From assembly GCA_026874595.1 (NCBI GenBank), contig CM049306.1, forward strand, positions 34,734,019 through 34,798,018: DNA of 64,000 nucleotides. Direction: 5' to 3'. The DNA is from Sipunculus nudus (taxonomy: Eukaryota; Annelida; Sipuncula; Golfingiida; Sipunculidae). Below the pieces are notes generated by a model. The model saw only the letters and a program-made list of their open reading frames with translations. It had not been told where the DNA came from and ran no database searches. The position numbers were made by a program, and so were the translations under genes. Below, piece after piece: positions 24,093-35,246 of this stretch; the first letter of the stretch is position 1, and each line of letters opens with the position of its first letter.

Positions 24093-24524
24093 TACCGGCT
24101 TCTGTGGCTCAGGGGTAGAGCGCAGGACTCAAAGCCGGGAGATCGTGGGTTCGAATCTCAGCCGAGGCGGTGAGGTTTTTCACGGTCGGCCCCCACCCAC
24201 GGTGAGCGCTCTGCAGGCTTAATGGGAAGGCTGTGCCCTACAGCCGTGTATCACTCACATAGGTAGCGTCTTTGGGGGTTCCTCGGTGTTATGACCCAGC
24301 AATGGGGATGATTAAACACCCAGGACCCGCAGGTGCGGTAGACATCGGGCCCTGGGTGACACAAGGATATAAAAAATGATAGGAAGCGAGTGCTACCGCC
24401 CTGTCAAGTAGTCCCAAACCGAAATGGAAACTCTGCAGATGTACATACTTAGTTAAGAATTAGTTAAGTCAGCATTATAAAAATTGAGGAGGTTACCTCC
24501 AACAATAAAAAAAAAAGAAAAAAA
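24093..24524 (+). mobile_element. SINE-1, full-length tRNA-derived SINE
   Basis: The tRNA-related head contains a Pol III box A (TGGCTCAGGGGTAGAGCGC, about 24105-24123) and box B (GGTTCGAATCTC, 24148-24159). A ~280-bp unrelated body follows, then a tail with a small hairpin (GGAGG-tta-CCTCC) and an A-rich end. Perfect 13-bp target-site duplications CTGATCATCAAGT flank it (24080-24092 and 24525-24537), which is direct evidence of retroposition. The head does not fold as a normal tRNA with a clear anticodon, so this is a SINE and not a tRNA gene. It belongs with the minus-strand copy at 44101-44537 and fragments at 11826 and 12686. Confidence 0.93.
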
Positions 24525-24537
24525 CTGATCATCAAGT

Positions 24538-24904
24538 GGACAAGCAGTTTGACAAGTGGACCGATATACTCGTTTAAAGGCATGTCGCGAGATTAAATGA
24601 GACTTGCAATTGGGTCACTGAATGCTTACTCTTTTAGGTCCATAAATCCGGTTTTCTCATTTACTCTGCCTTTTCCCTGACTTGAAAAGAGCAAACTGAT
24701 TTTTAACGGTTTTCCTGATTTCCAGGATATATTGGAGCGTCTGTATCGTCGATCGGCTATCAAACAAACACGCTAAACTAGAATGTGAAATATTCAAATA
24801 AACCTCAAGTATTTGTTCACATGTCTAAATGTGTTACTGGCTTGATATTTCATATCCTTCAATGGAAAAAATGCTAATATACTTAGTCTAACGGACTTGC
24901 AGTC
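24538..24904. other. Unassigned DNA
   Basis: Nothing recognised. Confidence 0.5.
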
Positions 24905-24965
24905 CTGGTCTCAGAGTAATCCTCATTCAAGGGATAGTGCCACCTATCGGCCGTGATCGTCACCT
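24905..24965 (+). repeat. SINE-2 tail fragment
   Basis: The block cctcattcaagggatagtg + ccacc + ggcc..g matches the tail of SINE-2 at 54528-54570 (cctcattcaaaagacagtg + ccacc + ggccacgg). The head is absent. Confidence 0.5.
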
Positions 24966-26284
24966 GTAACAAAAGATGTGTATTTACTAGAAAATAATAC
25001 ATATAAATAAATTTCCTCCCAATAGTTCAATTGGTAGCACTTATTTTGGAAGCGCTCACCTGTCACTATAGATTAATATATTATGGGTCGTGTTACATAG
25101 CCGGGAATTTATTTATCATACATACGGAATCCATAAGATAAATAACTTATATTACATTTACAAATTTCCCATGTACACCATGAAACTTAATTAATCTGAA
25201 GCTAGAAGACTTTATCAACTAGACTAGGCCTAGGTTTTATCCTCTGACTCAGTCCAGAGTTCAGAATTAAAATGACTGCGCAGTCACGTGTTTGGCCATT
25301 TAATTATCAGATTACGGTGGACCGAGCTATGCTATTGGGTTAATTTCAATTTTTGTTTATTTCTAAAAATAAAAAGATTATTAATTTTATAATTTCAAAT
25401 TTATTTTATAATTAAATAATCTTAAAATTCATTTTTTCCTATTCTTAATTTATTTTAAAGCAAGCTTTGAGGAAAAAAAATCAATTTAGTCAAAACATTT
25501 ACAGTATTACAGCATTAAGTCGATTGGCTCAGATAAGATTTATTTAACTTGGTCATAGTTGTATACCCAAGTGTACCTGCTTCAAGAAACCAGATACATG
25601 GATGCAAAATAACATTGATATGCCGGCAGTGTCAATCAGTTAGTGACACTATCTTGCGGACCCGTTAAACTACAGATTAATATGGACCTCCTTTTTTGGC
25701 ACCTCTTCTCGCCCTGACTACTTATCCCTTGATCAACCTGATGATCCTGCCTTTCGTCAGGATGGTTGCCATAGTAATATATGGTTCTCGGATTTTCCAG
25801 GTGTGTGATGCGTTAGGCCATGTGTCTCTTTAGAAGTACTCGGTGCACTTTGTTTTTCTTTGTTCTCGAATCATGTTGGAGAGTCGGCGTGTTCCGTGTT
25901 AAATGGGAACTGCACACGCTGATTGGCTGACTGCACACAAGAGATTATTGATCAAATTATTCTGAAATTGTTCATTAACGATTTCATGTATCAAAACATG
26001 CATTATATGCTTATACATAACAAAGTGCCCCGACAGCAAGCAATATAACAAATAAAATAAATGTCAATATTTTATTAACAAGCGCACTTTTCGTTTAACC
26101 TTCTTAGCTGTATAGATTCATACGTGCAGCACTTCGAAACCTTGTTTAAAGTAAGAACAAAATTCTCGGTAAGATTCAATGGCCAATGAACCAAAATTTG
26201 TGACATCGTTTTCGTCAACTGCCATTCTAGAATATACGTTTAACATTCTACATCATGATAACGGAGCTATTCTGACCATCAGTT
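24966..26284. other. Unassigned AT-rich DNA
   Basis: A box A-like segment (tagttcaattggtagcac, about 25024-25041) has no matching box B. Otherwise nothing is recognised. Confidence 0.45.
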
Positions 26285-26815
26285 ATGTAGATCTAGGACC
26301 CGGACTTGAACTCGAGTAGTATATATCAGGGACACGGCATTGCACTCGACAGCCCAGGACATGGATTCGGACCAAGTGGGAAGGACCAAAGAAATCTGAC
26401 TTTAATCCAGCATAAGAAAAAGCAATCTGTCATGTAAAGTCGGAGATTCATATTAGAAAACTAATCTAGTGCCAACACGGATCTGTACAACCTTTTGCTG
26501 CATCTAATTACAGAATATGAAAAGCAGGGGATTCAACATTTGCGGACCGTAAGTCTACAACAGCTTGAAATATTGTAATACAAAAAGTTCGACATATTGT
26601 AATAAATATATGAAAACCATCATACAGACAAATATTTCAAATATCTGTTTAATGAAACGCATTTCAGAAAATCATTTAAATGGACTGGCACTCGGATCCG
26701 AGGAAAGTACACTGGGACTCGAACCACAAGGACACGGACTTGGACTTGACTGTCCAGAATTCGGACTTTGACATGGACTTGACTAACTATGACTCGAGCT
26801 TGCAATAGGACTCAA
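26285..26815. repeat. Degenerate GGACTT-type minisatellite patches
   Basis: Two patches (about 26290-26375 and 26685-26815) consist of degenerate hexamers around ggacttg/ggactcg/ggacacgg. The intervening ~310 bp is unrelated. Six-base periodicity gives pseudo-repetitive peptides (GL.. or VR..), so the 61- and 68-codon frames there are not evidence of a gene. Confidence 0.55.
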
Positions 26816-27414
26816 ATAGTAATTTATAACACATAAACCGAAGATCGACACTATCCTTCGGCATCTTGACACAAACCCTAAGGCGAATTCGCTTATCCAA
26901 ATAGCCTGAGAGCATCAGCCCCGAAACTGCATAGAAATATGAAATATAGAAAAAATACTTTATTGATTATAAAAAAGGATAACGTGACAGCGGTGATATT
27001 GACTGACTAGTCCCGGGAGAAAGTATTTGGGCGTGATGGAAGCTGTGTTCGGAGGTTATCACCCATGAATGGAAGATTACACAACCACGGGGTGGTTATC
27101 AGGAGAAACTGTTTTTACTAGAGCTGTAGTGAATATAAAGGAGATTGCTCTGAGTGAAGTATTGCACCTCAAGGTTTTAACGGATCTTGTTGTTTAACAC
27201 TAAACAATGCTCTGGCTAAAGGAAACTCCAGACAAACTTAAAGACCCGGGAGTCCTGTTTGCCTTTGTGAAAAGTGATCAAGTCACCATTAATATGTGCA
27301 TTGAACTGGCCAGTGTGAACGAACTCTTTTTCATCGAGAAAGATTTTTTTTTTATGTAAACGGTCTTTTACTTAATGAATTATTAACTATAAATCTGCAT
27401 TCTAATGAATATAA
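26816..27414. other. Unassigned DNA
   Basis: Nothing recognised. Confidence 0.5.
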
Positions 27415-27681
27415 GCCTCCGCAATTCATTTATTCTGCCCATATTCCCAGGTTAACTCGTACATTCGTGACTGTACGTTTGTGAATATTCCTTGATGACG
27501 TTCCTGTATTCTAATCATGTGCTGGATCCTCACCAAAATCTAATTATGCGCACTCCCGAAATTTCCTGAAATTTCCATGAGATTCCTTAAATGATTGCGT
27601 GATTTATTTTATAAATACACAAAGAGACATACACAGTAGCATACACAAAAGCGAATAGACGCATATCCTCATGGCGCAGAC
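27415..27681 (+). repeat. Family A TIR repeat, near full-length
   Basis: It begins GCCTCCGCAA (27415) and ends TGGCGCAGAC (27672-27681). All family blocks are present: ttcatttattctgcccata, ttcccaggtt, tttgtgaatattccttgatg, atcatgtgctggatcctcac, caaaatctaat, catgagattcc and tgattgcgtga. It is non-coding, 267 bp. Confidence 0.8.
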
Positions 27682-30525
27682 AATAAGACAGCCGGCAGCA
27701 GCCTTAAAGGAATTTGATGTATTTGAAATGGACACCTATACAGCTGTTCATTGAATATCGTTCGTTTTATTTCGGGTACAGTTGTACTCGGCACACTTTT
27801 AATTTGCTGACGATCGTTGCGTAATAATATATGAATGGAAGATTACTTATACAAGGGGTGAAGCCAGGGGGTCCGCAGGGCGAGATGCCCCACCCCCTAC
27901 TTGGCTTGCATCAGTGAGAGTAACTTTATCTTTAATTTCAAACACAAAATATATATGCTGTTGAGACTGAGTATGAAAGTTATTTTCCGATTGCTAAAAT
28001 TATTAGTCATGTTTGTATCAGTTTTCATTATTTGTGAACCAACATACATTCAACAGAAATGATTATTGAATTAAATTTTTTCTAGTTATTGACACGCTTT
28101 CACTTATACACTTCACTGATTAACATGAATATTATTTTATTAATATATAAATGTTACCGGAAAATTTGAAAATTTAGTCTAATCCTTGAATTTTTTTTTT
28201 TATTATTTTATTTTTATCTCGATCGTCACACAAGAGATTTATATTTAAATTTTTATTCGTATAGTCAATAAATTGTTATTACCCGCTAAATAAACCTGAA
28301 TAGACACGATTTTTTTAATATTTTTAAACATAGAACTTTTAAAAAAAGTTATGCATATCAATTTATAAATTATAAAATAAAATTTCCCTTAAGGTCGAGG
28401 GGATTTACTGTATTACACGATAATTCGTTTATTGCGTGGCAATAAAAGAGAAAAAGCATTTGCATGAATGATTTCCCGAGGAAATCAGACCGTAGGGCGT
28501 CGATAACCAAATTTTGAAACTGCCAGCCTGTTACGTGAGCCTGGTACTACTTTCGAGCCCTGAATTTTCTGTGCAATAGTTGTCTATATAGCAAAATCCC
28601 ACACTCACACGTTCACAAATTTAGGAGTATACAACGTGACTAAATACTGCAGTAACACCATCATAATACATCACGGGATTTCATCAATTGACTCGATCTT
28701 GCTATCTGCATTATTGAAGTCTGACAGACACGGTATAACAGTAACTTGTGCTTAACTGATATTAACGAGAAACAGGCAATGATTGAGCCAGGTCGCGAAC
28801 TCACCTGAACGAGTAAGCAAACAAAGTAAAAGCACCTCCCACTTAGACAAGGTAAGGAGGGAAAAGTTCATGATTGTTAAGGCGGGTCTCACTAAGTGAT
28901 CAACTGACAAGGGCGAAGCGGCCAGAATTGATCTATTCTTCATAAAATTACAGATAGCCACCTATCGAGAAGGGGTTTCACAATTATTTTGTATATACAT
29001 TTTTATATCTTTTGCTCAACCACGTTGTATGGGACCCACACCGCGTGCACGAAAATATGTGCTTTTGGAATGTGATTCGATATAACCGCACGGTGATCAA
29101 GTTTTTCATCAATGGGTCCAATGGGTTAAGATCCCATTTGTACAGAATGCGGCATGTGGACTGCGTGTTGAGAGTTTTAATATTTACCGTCACGATAACA
29201 TGCATATTTCTATGTGTAGCCGGCTGCCACATTAAGGAGCCGGAAAAATCACTAAATGGAGCGATTCAAATTTGCCGGATACGCATTCCGAGCATATGGA
29301 ATCTCACTTTACTTATAAATAGTCAATATCGCTTTTATCTACATTCCTCATGTCGAATTAGTTGGCGTGCGAAAAAACGGTATTCGGATAGCGGCAACAG
29401 ATTGCGGTGTGCGTAATGCGGTATAAATTCCCATGAAGCATTATTGGAGGGCGGTAAGATACCTCCGTACGGGACCAAGGATGTCAAAACGCGTTAAATC
29501 ATGGTGCATTTGTAGGCCAAATGTAAGGAAATTCGGTCCCGTGTTCGCTATATATATCTACTGCACGCGGTATGTGGATCCATGAGATTTCCAGTTTACA
29601 GCATTCCTTATTCCGCATTCCGCTTACCGTGGGCCAAATAAATGATTTAATAAATGGTTTGATAAAATAACTGTATCGCAATACAGTATTTCCGTATAGC
29701 CCGTACCGCATATACCGCGCTTTATGTAATTTCTAAAGATTATTTTTAACTTTTTTTTCAAACATATATTGGATTAATCCTTTCCAGTAGACATGCCCTC
29801 CAGACAGATCTATTGCTGTGAACATTTTTGCTAGGTTTGCATATTCAAGCAGCGAGTATATGACATGTAAGGTATAAGGTACATCAAGATCCCTGAACCC
29901 CTTATCCTTTCTCCGTGAAGACCTCGTATATCAATAATAATACAGTACGACGATCACTCTTTACAAAAGAAACGCGATTTGAAGATTTCCATGACCAATT
30001 ATTTTCTAAATCGAGTCCGCCCACGAAATCTCATATAAGCCTCTGCCGACGCGGTGTCACATAAAAACCGGCGCCGTAACCTATTGAGAAAAGTCACTGT
30101 CGATGTTCACTTGGTCGCGGGCCTTGATATGTGTATGCCGGTTCGCCGGGTCTTGGTGGGGTAGCTGATGGGGAAAAAGTCAATTTGATTAGAAACACAA
30201 GCTCCTATGAGACTTTCCCTCAGTGTTTTCACGTTCAGTAGGTGAACTATTGACATTATTTTTTTGGTTAGGGACTCGCCTCCTTCCGTAGTCAATTGTG
30301 AATTAAGGCATCGCATGTATATCTTATGTTTTCTTTTTGGTAACACAGAATAAAATTGGATATGTGACACTTTTTAAAAATGCGAGAGAAACCATAGCTT
30401 TGCGAATAGAAGGAAGCGCTGCACTCTCCCCATGCTCATCCAAGAATTTTTTGTTGTTCACATTTTTCTACATTTAAGAATATGAAACATATCTAAACTA
30501 AAAATCTACATTCTAGTGAACACAA
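27682..30525. other. Unassigned, largely AT-rich DNA
   Basis: No gene is recognised. The 134-codon + frame at 29012-29416 has no recognisable domain and ends in a region of degenerate gcggtat/accgcat motifs (about 29370-29720) that looks like decayed repeat. The 28750-28960 stretch is less AT-rich but shows no supported exon. Confidence 0.45.
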
Positions 30526-30792
30526 GCCTCCGCCATTCACTTATTCAGCCCATATTCCCAGAGTCATTCGTGCACAAGTGACTGTGTATTTGTGAATATT
30601 CCTTGATCACGTTCCGAAATTCGGATTATGTACCGGATGCATACCAAAATCAATACTTCTTTGAGCCATTCCCGACATGCCCTGAAAATTTATGAGTTTC
30701 CGTTCATAATTGCAAGATATATGTTGCGAATAAATACAAACACATATAAACATACGAACGGGAATGAACGTATACCTTCCAGAGACAAAAAT
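30526..30792 (+). repeat. Family A TIR repeat, near full-length
   Basis: It starts with an exact left terminus GCCTCCGCCA (30526-30535). The family blocks follow in order (ttcacttattcagcccata, tttgtgaatattccttgat, ggattatgtaccggatgc, tgagtttccgttcataatt, gggaatgaacgtataccttcc). The right terminus is degraded (near 30780-30792). Confidence 0.78.
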
Positions 30793-31849
30793 ACTTTCTA
30801 AAGCTAGAACCGTTCTCTAGCTGCCAGCATCCGATGTTAAGTATTATCCTATGACAATGGGTACAACACAAATATATAGGACCTTGCCCTAAAAAGCGCC
30901 TGGTTTTGCGTCATATCCTTCCCTATACTTTTGAAAGCGAGAGGTACATTTACGGTACATGTTCTTGTTCAACCCCCCCCCCCCCCCAAATCTTCTTTTC
31001 ATATTATGTATAAATATAACATGTATGTAGATTTCTTGATATTTCACCATTAAGGCCGATAGTTCATGTGTTTAATTCGAGTGTTCAAAACGACCAGAAA
31101 ACTTACGTTCTATACATACATATACAATTCAACAGGTAATGTAGATTCACATGTTCCGGTTATGACGTAGAGTGCTCCAATCACATTAAAAGGTACACAC
31201 TATACGCTATACAATATGTTTAATGACATTTTACCCTTCAAATCTAACATATTTCTCTACCAAAATGTTTCCTTTTTTAATTTTGAAATGTATCTTTTTT
31301 TGTAATATACATCATGATCAACTTTTATTGATTTTTTTTATTAAAGGAGTATAACATGACGTGATATTCCCAAATAAACACCGAGGTAAGAAAATAACTC
31401 TTCCAGGCCTCCCCGAAACAGCTCTCCAATATGTTATGGACTGTGAGAGCACTGACCTCTCTCCCTAACTGGAGGTGATTTTAGCAGCCTGTGCTGTTGT
31501 CAACGTGCGAGCCAACATGCTGGTTAGTCCGCTATTTCGCCTTATACCTCTTGGCGTACCATGGTGTACCGTCACTGGTTATAATGCTCTCCATGAATCA
31601 TAGTCCCCTGCACCGAGGAGGTTATGTTTTCATCCGAATAAATTAGTTTGTAAGATGTTTTACGAAAAAGCTACTGAACCAATATCTACCGAAGTCTCTT
31701 GAGGGCGGCAAACGCCCATTAAAGAGACATAATACGCATAAAGCATGAATTAACACGAAAAAGCGTCTTATCTGTTGAATAAAATGATACCTGTCATATT
31801 ATGATATTTAAACCGTTGGCATGCCTCTGTACACGAGTGTTAAAAAAGT
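30793..31849. other. Unassigned DNA with a C15 run
   Basis: C homopolymer at 30973-30987. Around 31612-31640 the sequence caccgaggaggttatgtttt resembles the terminus of another short repeat, but I cannot delimit it. No gene. Confidence 0.45.
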
Positions 31850-32150
31850 GGAGTGATCACTGGAGCCAGCATGAATATAGCGCTAACGCCACCTGCGTTT
31901 TCCGTTTTCTTTTCAGGCTTTCTTGCGGTATTTCATAGTATTTCAGTATTTTGGGCAATTCCTTGTTCGGGATCTGTCACGCATGCATCGAATCTCCAGT
32001 CACGCGGTCTTGATTTGGCAAAAAGATACACGTGGACCGTGTTTACAAAAGAACCATAACAAGGTGTCTGGCAGCTGTAAAGGAGGTATTGCGACCGTGT
32101 GCTCGGGTCATTTTGCTGGGAAACATTTTTATAAAGCAAAACTTGACTGG
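31850..32150 (+). repeat. Family B interspersed repeat, copy
   Basis: Ordered blocks shared with 10140 and 62655 are atctgtcacgcatgcat, cagtcacgcggtcttg, acacgtggaccgtgtttac, gaaccataacaaggtgt and gctgggaaacattt. Two overlapping open frames here (68 and 111 codons) fall inside the repeat and are not considered genes. Confidence 0.6.
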
Positions 32151-32302
32151 AAGTTTGAAAGAATAGGCATTATATTGCTCCTGATCATGTGCCTATACTG
32201 TCTTTGTGCGAATACAGTTGTAATGAATTACTCTTGGGAGGTATGTGCCCTACAGTAGTAAAGGCAGAATTGAAGGTACGTTCTTTACACAGCGCTTTAC
32301 TT

Positions 32303-32365
32303 ACAGGCCTACTACATATACCTACAGGCCTACTACTTATACCTATAGGCCTACTACCACAGATA
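32303..32365. repeat. 21-bp tandem repeat, 3 units
   Basis: Three consecutive units of the form acaggcctactacatatacct, with one or two changes each. Confidence 0.9.
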
Positions 32366-32656
32366 TCTGCTACTTCGAGGGCGTAAATTGAAGGCAGCTT
32401 TTGATATTAATTTTGATAATATAAGTCTAAAAAAAATATATATTCATATTTACGCAATATTATTTCTTAGTTTATAATGTTCACTTAAATAAACTCACAC
32501 TGGGACACCTACATAATTAATACGCAGTTGTTTTTTTTTCTAGGCAAAGGTTTACCTGCTTTGATCCTCGAAATTCGGTACACGTAATGCCGATGCGCTC
32601 TTCAAGGACAAGTTTGCTTTATTTTGCAGGGGTTTGCCGTAAGAAGCTGCATAATT
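32366..32656. other. Unassigned DNA
   Basis: Nothing recognised. Confidence 0.5.
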
Positions 32657-35246
32657 AACAAGGGGCCCATTGGCCATGACGCTCAGCTAATTTTGACTGG
32701 GTGGTCGTGTTTTTTTTTTTTTTTTTTTTTATAAAAGTTACATTTGTCTGTAAGAATAGCCTATGGCTAAAGTTAAAGTGTTGAAAAAGTGGACAGAAAA
32801 TAAAAAAATTCAGGATTCATAGGAGACCTGCCCAGGACCCCCTGGATTTCACAATCGAGGGTTCCAAGGAAAATTCGTACCCTGTCTGTCTAAGTGCTCA
32901 AAATCATATTTCTGGTCCATAGCTAGCAAAATATAGGTCGCCGTGATCCAATTTCAGGTTTCAAAGGAGAATTGCCAAGGATTTCCCTGATTGTCTAGTT
33001 AGAAGAGTCTAGCAAACCATTTTTCGCGCCCAAAGGTCACACAATATTAGTAACCATAACCTAATTTCAGGTTTCCAAGGACACTTGACCAGGACCTCCA
33101 AGAATTTTATGTTAAAAGTTTCTAGGCCTAATGGATACAATTTGTGCCCTGTCTGACGGTCTGGGTGCTTATATGACATCTTTTCTGATAGGTTGAAAAA
33201 TGTAGGTCATGGTGACCTAATTTGTTTTCCACAGACATTTGCAAAGGAGTCTAAGAATGTTACATTAGAAGATTCTAGGCCTTACAAATACAATGTGTGC
33301 CCTGCCTGGCTTTCTAGCTGCTCGAAATCCTGTTTTCGGCATGTAGGTCACAAAATGTAGGTTAAAATGACCTAATTTTAGGTTTTCAAGGAGATTTGTC
33401 TAAGACCTTCCAGGATGTTGTATTAGAAGTTTCTTGGCCAAACAGATATGATTTGTGCCATCTGATATTCACTGCGCTCAAAATCAGGTTTTTGTCTTGT
33501 AGGTCACAAAATGTAGGTCATCAGACCTTATATCAGGTTTCCAAGGAGATCTGCCTAGAGCCTCCACGGAAAGAGGGTGAGAAGATTCTAGGCCTAACAG
33601 TTACGATTTGTCACCATCTAACATTCAGGGTGTTCATACAACATTTTTTTCCTATAGGTCAAATAATATAGGTCACATTTACCTAATTTCAAGTTTCTAA
33701 AGACATTTGCCTAGGACTTCCCTTAATATCATTCGAGGATCCTGGGCCTAATGGATACAATTTGTGCCCATTCTGACTGTCTTGGTGCTCAAAATCATGT
33801 TTTTGGCCCATAGGTCACAAAATATAGGTCATCATCACCTAATTTCAGGTTTTCAAGGAGATTTTACTAGAAACTCCTAGGATATTGAGTTGGAAGATTT
33901 TAGACCTAATGGATACAATTTGTCCCCATCTGACATTCAGGGTGCTCGAAATCATGTTTTTGGCGTGTAGGTCACAAAATATAGGTCACCGTGACCTAAT
34001 TTGAGGTTTCCAAGGAGGTTTGCCTGGGACCTCCCCATATGTCATGTTGGAGGATTCTAGGTCTAATGCATACTATTTATGCCCCATCTGACTGTCTGGA
34101 TGCTCACAATCATGTTTTCGGCCCATAGGTCACAAAATATAGTTCCAAGGAGATTTGCCTTGAGCCTCCCAGGAAATTGTGTGAGAAGATTCTAGGCCTA
34201 ACAGTTACGATTTTTCCAAATCTGACATTCAGGGTGCTCGTATGACATCGTTTCCCTATATGCCGCAAAATATAGGTCAAAGGAACCTAGTTTCAGATTT
34301 CCAAGGCCATTTGCCTAGAATCTCCCAAAATGTCAGGTTAGAGGTTTCTAGACCTAATGGATACAATTTGTGCCCCGTCTGACTATCTGGGTGCTCGAAA
34401 TCCATAGTTCAAAAACCCATAGTTAAAAAAATATTAGTCACCATGACCTAATTTCAGGTTTCCAAGGAGATTTGACTAGAAACTCCCAGGATACTGAGTA
34501 AGAAGATATTTGGCCTCACATATATGATTTGCCCCATTTGACATTCAGGGTGCTCAAAATCATGTTTTCGTCTGTAGGTCACAAAATATAGGTCACCATG
34601 ACCTAATTTTATGTTTTCAAGCAGATTTGCCTAGGACCTCCTTTAATGTCACGTTAGAGGATTCTAGGCCGTATCGCTTCAATCTGTGCCCCGTCTGACT
34701 GGCTTATGCTGAAAAACCTTGTTTTCGTCCTGATGGTCATAAAATATAGGTTACCATGACCTAATTTCAGGTTTCGAAGGAGATTTTCCTAGAAACTCCC
34801 AGGATATTGTGTAAAAAGATTCTAGGCCTCACAGATACGATTTGTCCCCATCTGACATTCAGGGTGCTCATATAATATCTTTTCACTATAGGTTGCAGAA
34901 TATAGGTCACAGTGACCTATTTCAGGTGTCCAAGGGGATTTGCCTGGGACCTCCCAAAATGTCAGGTGAGAGGTTTCTAGGCCTAATGGATACAATTTGT
35001 GCCCCGTCTGACTCTCTGGGTGCTCAAAATCATGTTTACGGTCAATACGTCACAAAATGTATTTCATCATGACCTAATTTCAGGTTTCCAAGGAGATTTG
35101 CCCAGGACCTCCCTGGATATACAGTTAGAAGTTTCCAGGTCTAACGGTTACGATTTGTGCCCTTTTAACGGCCTGACGGCCGGACGGACGCCGGTCAAAG
35201 GGTGATCGCTATAACTCAGATGACTTACAGTCAGCTGAGCTAATAA
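32657..35246 (+). mobile_element. Putative Helentron-like element with 155-bp repeat core
   Basis: The left end (about 32657-32700) has a gggcccattggcc block and GCTCAGCT (32681-32688). The right end has the exact complement AGCTGAGC (35233-35240), with a further shared gactg/cagtc. The right end forms a hairpin (TGACT-tac-AGTCA) followed by GCTAATAA, after a G+C-rich gacggccggacggacg stretch. Between them lies a long array of ~155-bp tandem units. There is no transposase, Rep or helicase frame, so it would be non-autonomous. Bivalve elements with this plan (short inverted ends, tandem-repeat core, 3' hairpin; pearl-type or Helentron-associated elements) are known. Assignment here is by structure only. 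A 21-T run follows the left end at 32710-32730. Confidence 0.6.
32815..35160 (+). repeat. ~155-bp tandem repeat array, about 15 units
   Basis: Each unit has the order taggtcacaaaatataggtca, a palindrome, ctaatttcaggtttccaagg, gatttgcctaggacctcc, gattctaggcctaa, atttgtgccc, tctgac and gggtgctc. Palindrome centres lie near 32942, 33050, 33211, 33364, 33521, 33676, 33832, 33990, 34281, 34442, 34597, 34755, 34911 and 35067. One unit at 34140 has lost its palindrome by deletion. Two unit types alternate: one with aaaatcatgttt after gtgctc and one with tatgacatctttt. The 155-bp length is not a multiple of three. Open frames inside are short and discontinuous. Confidence 0.93.

Noticed and set aside
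24093-24165. Functional tRNA gene
   Set aside because: Boxes A and B are good, but the arms do not pair as a tRNA. The sequence continues into a repeated body and A-tail with target-site duplications, which is a SINE.
29012-29416. 134-codon + frame
   Set aside because: No recognisable domain. It begins in AT-rich DNA and ends in degenerate repeat-like motifs. A frame of this size is rare but possible by chance over 64 kb and six frames.
33396-35205. Open frames within the 155-bp array
   Set aside because: They are short, shift frame between units, and follow the tandem period. There is no selection for an open frame.
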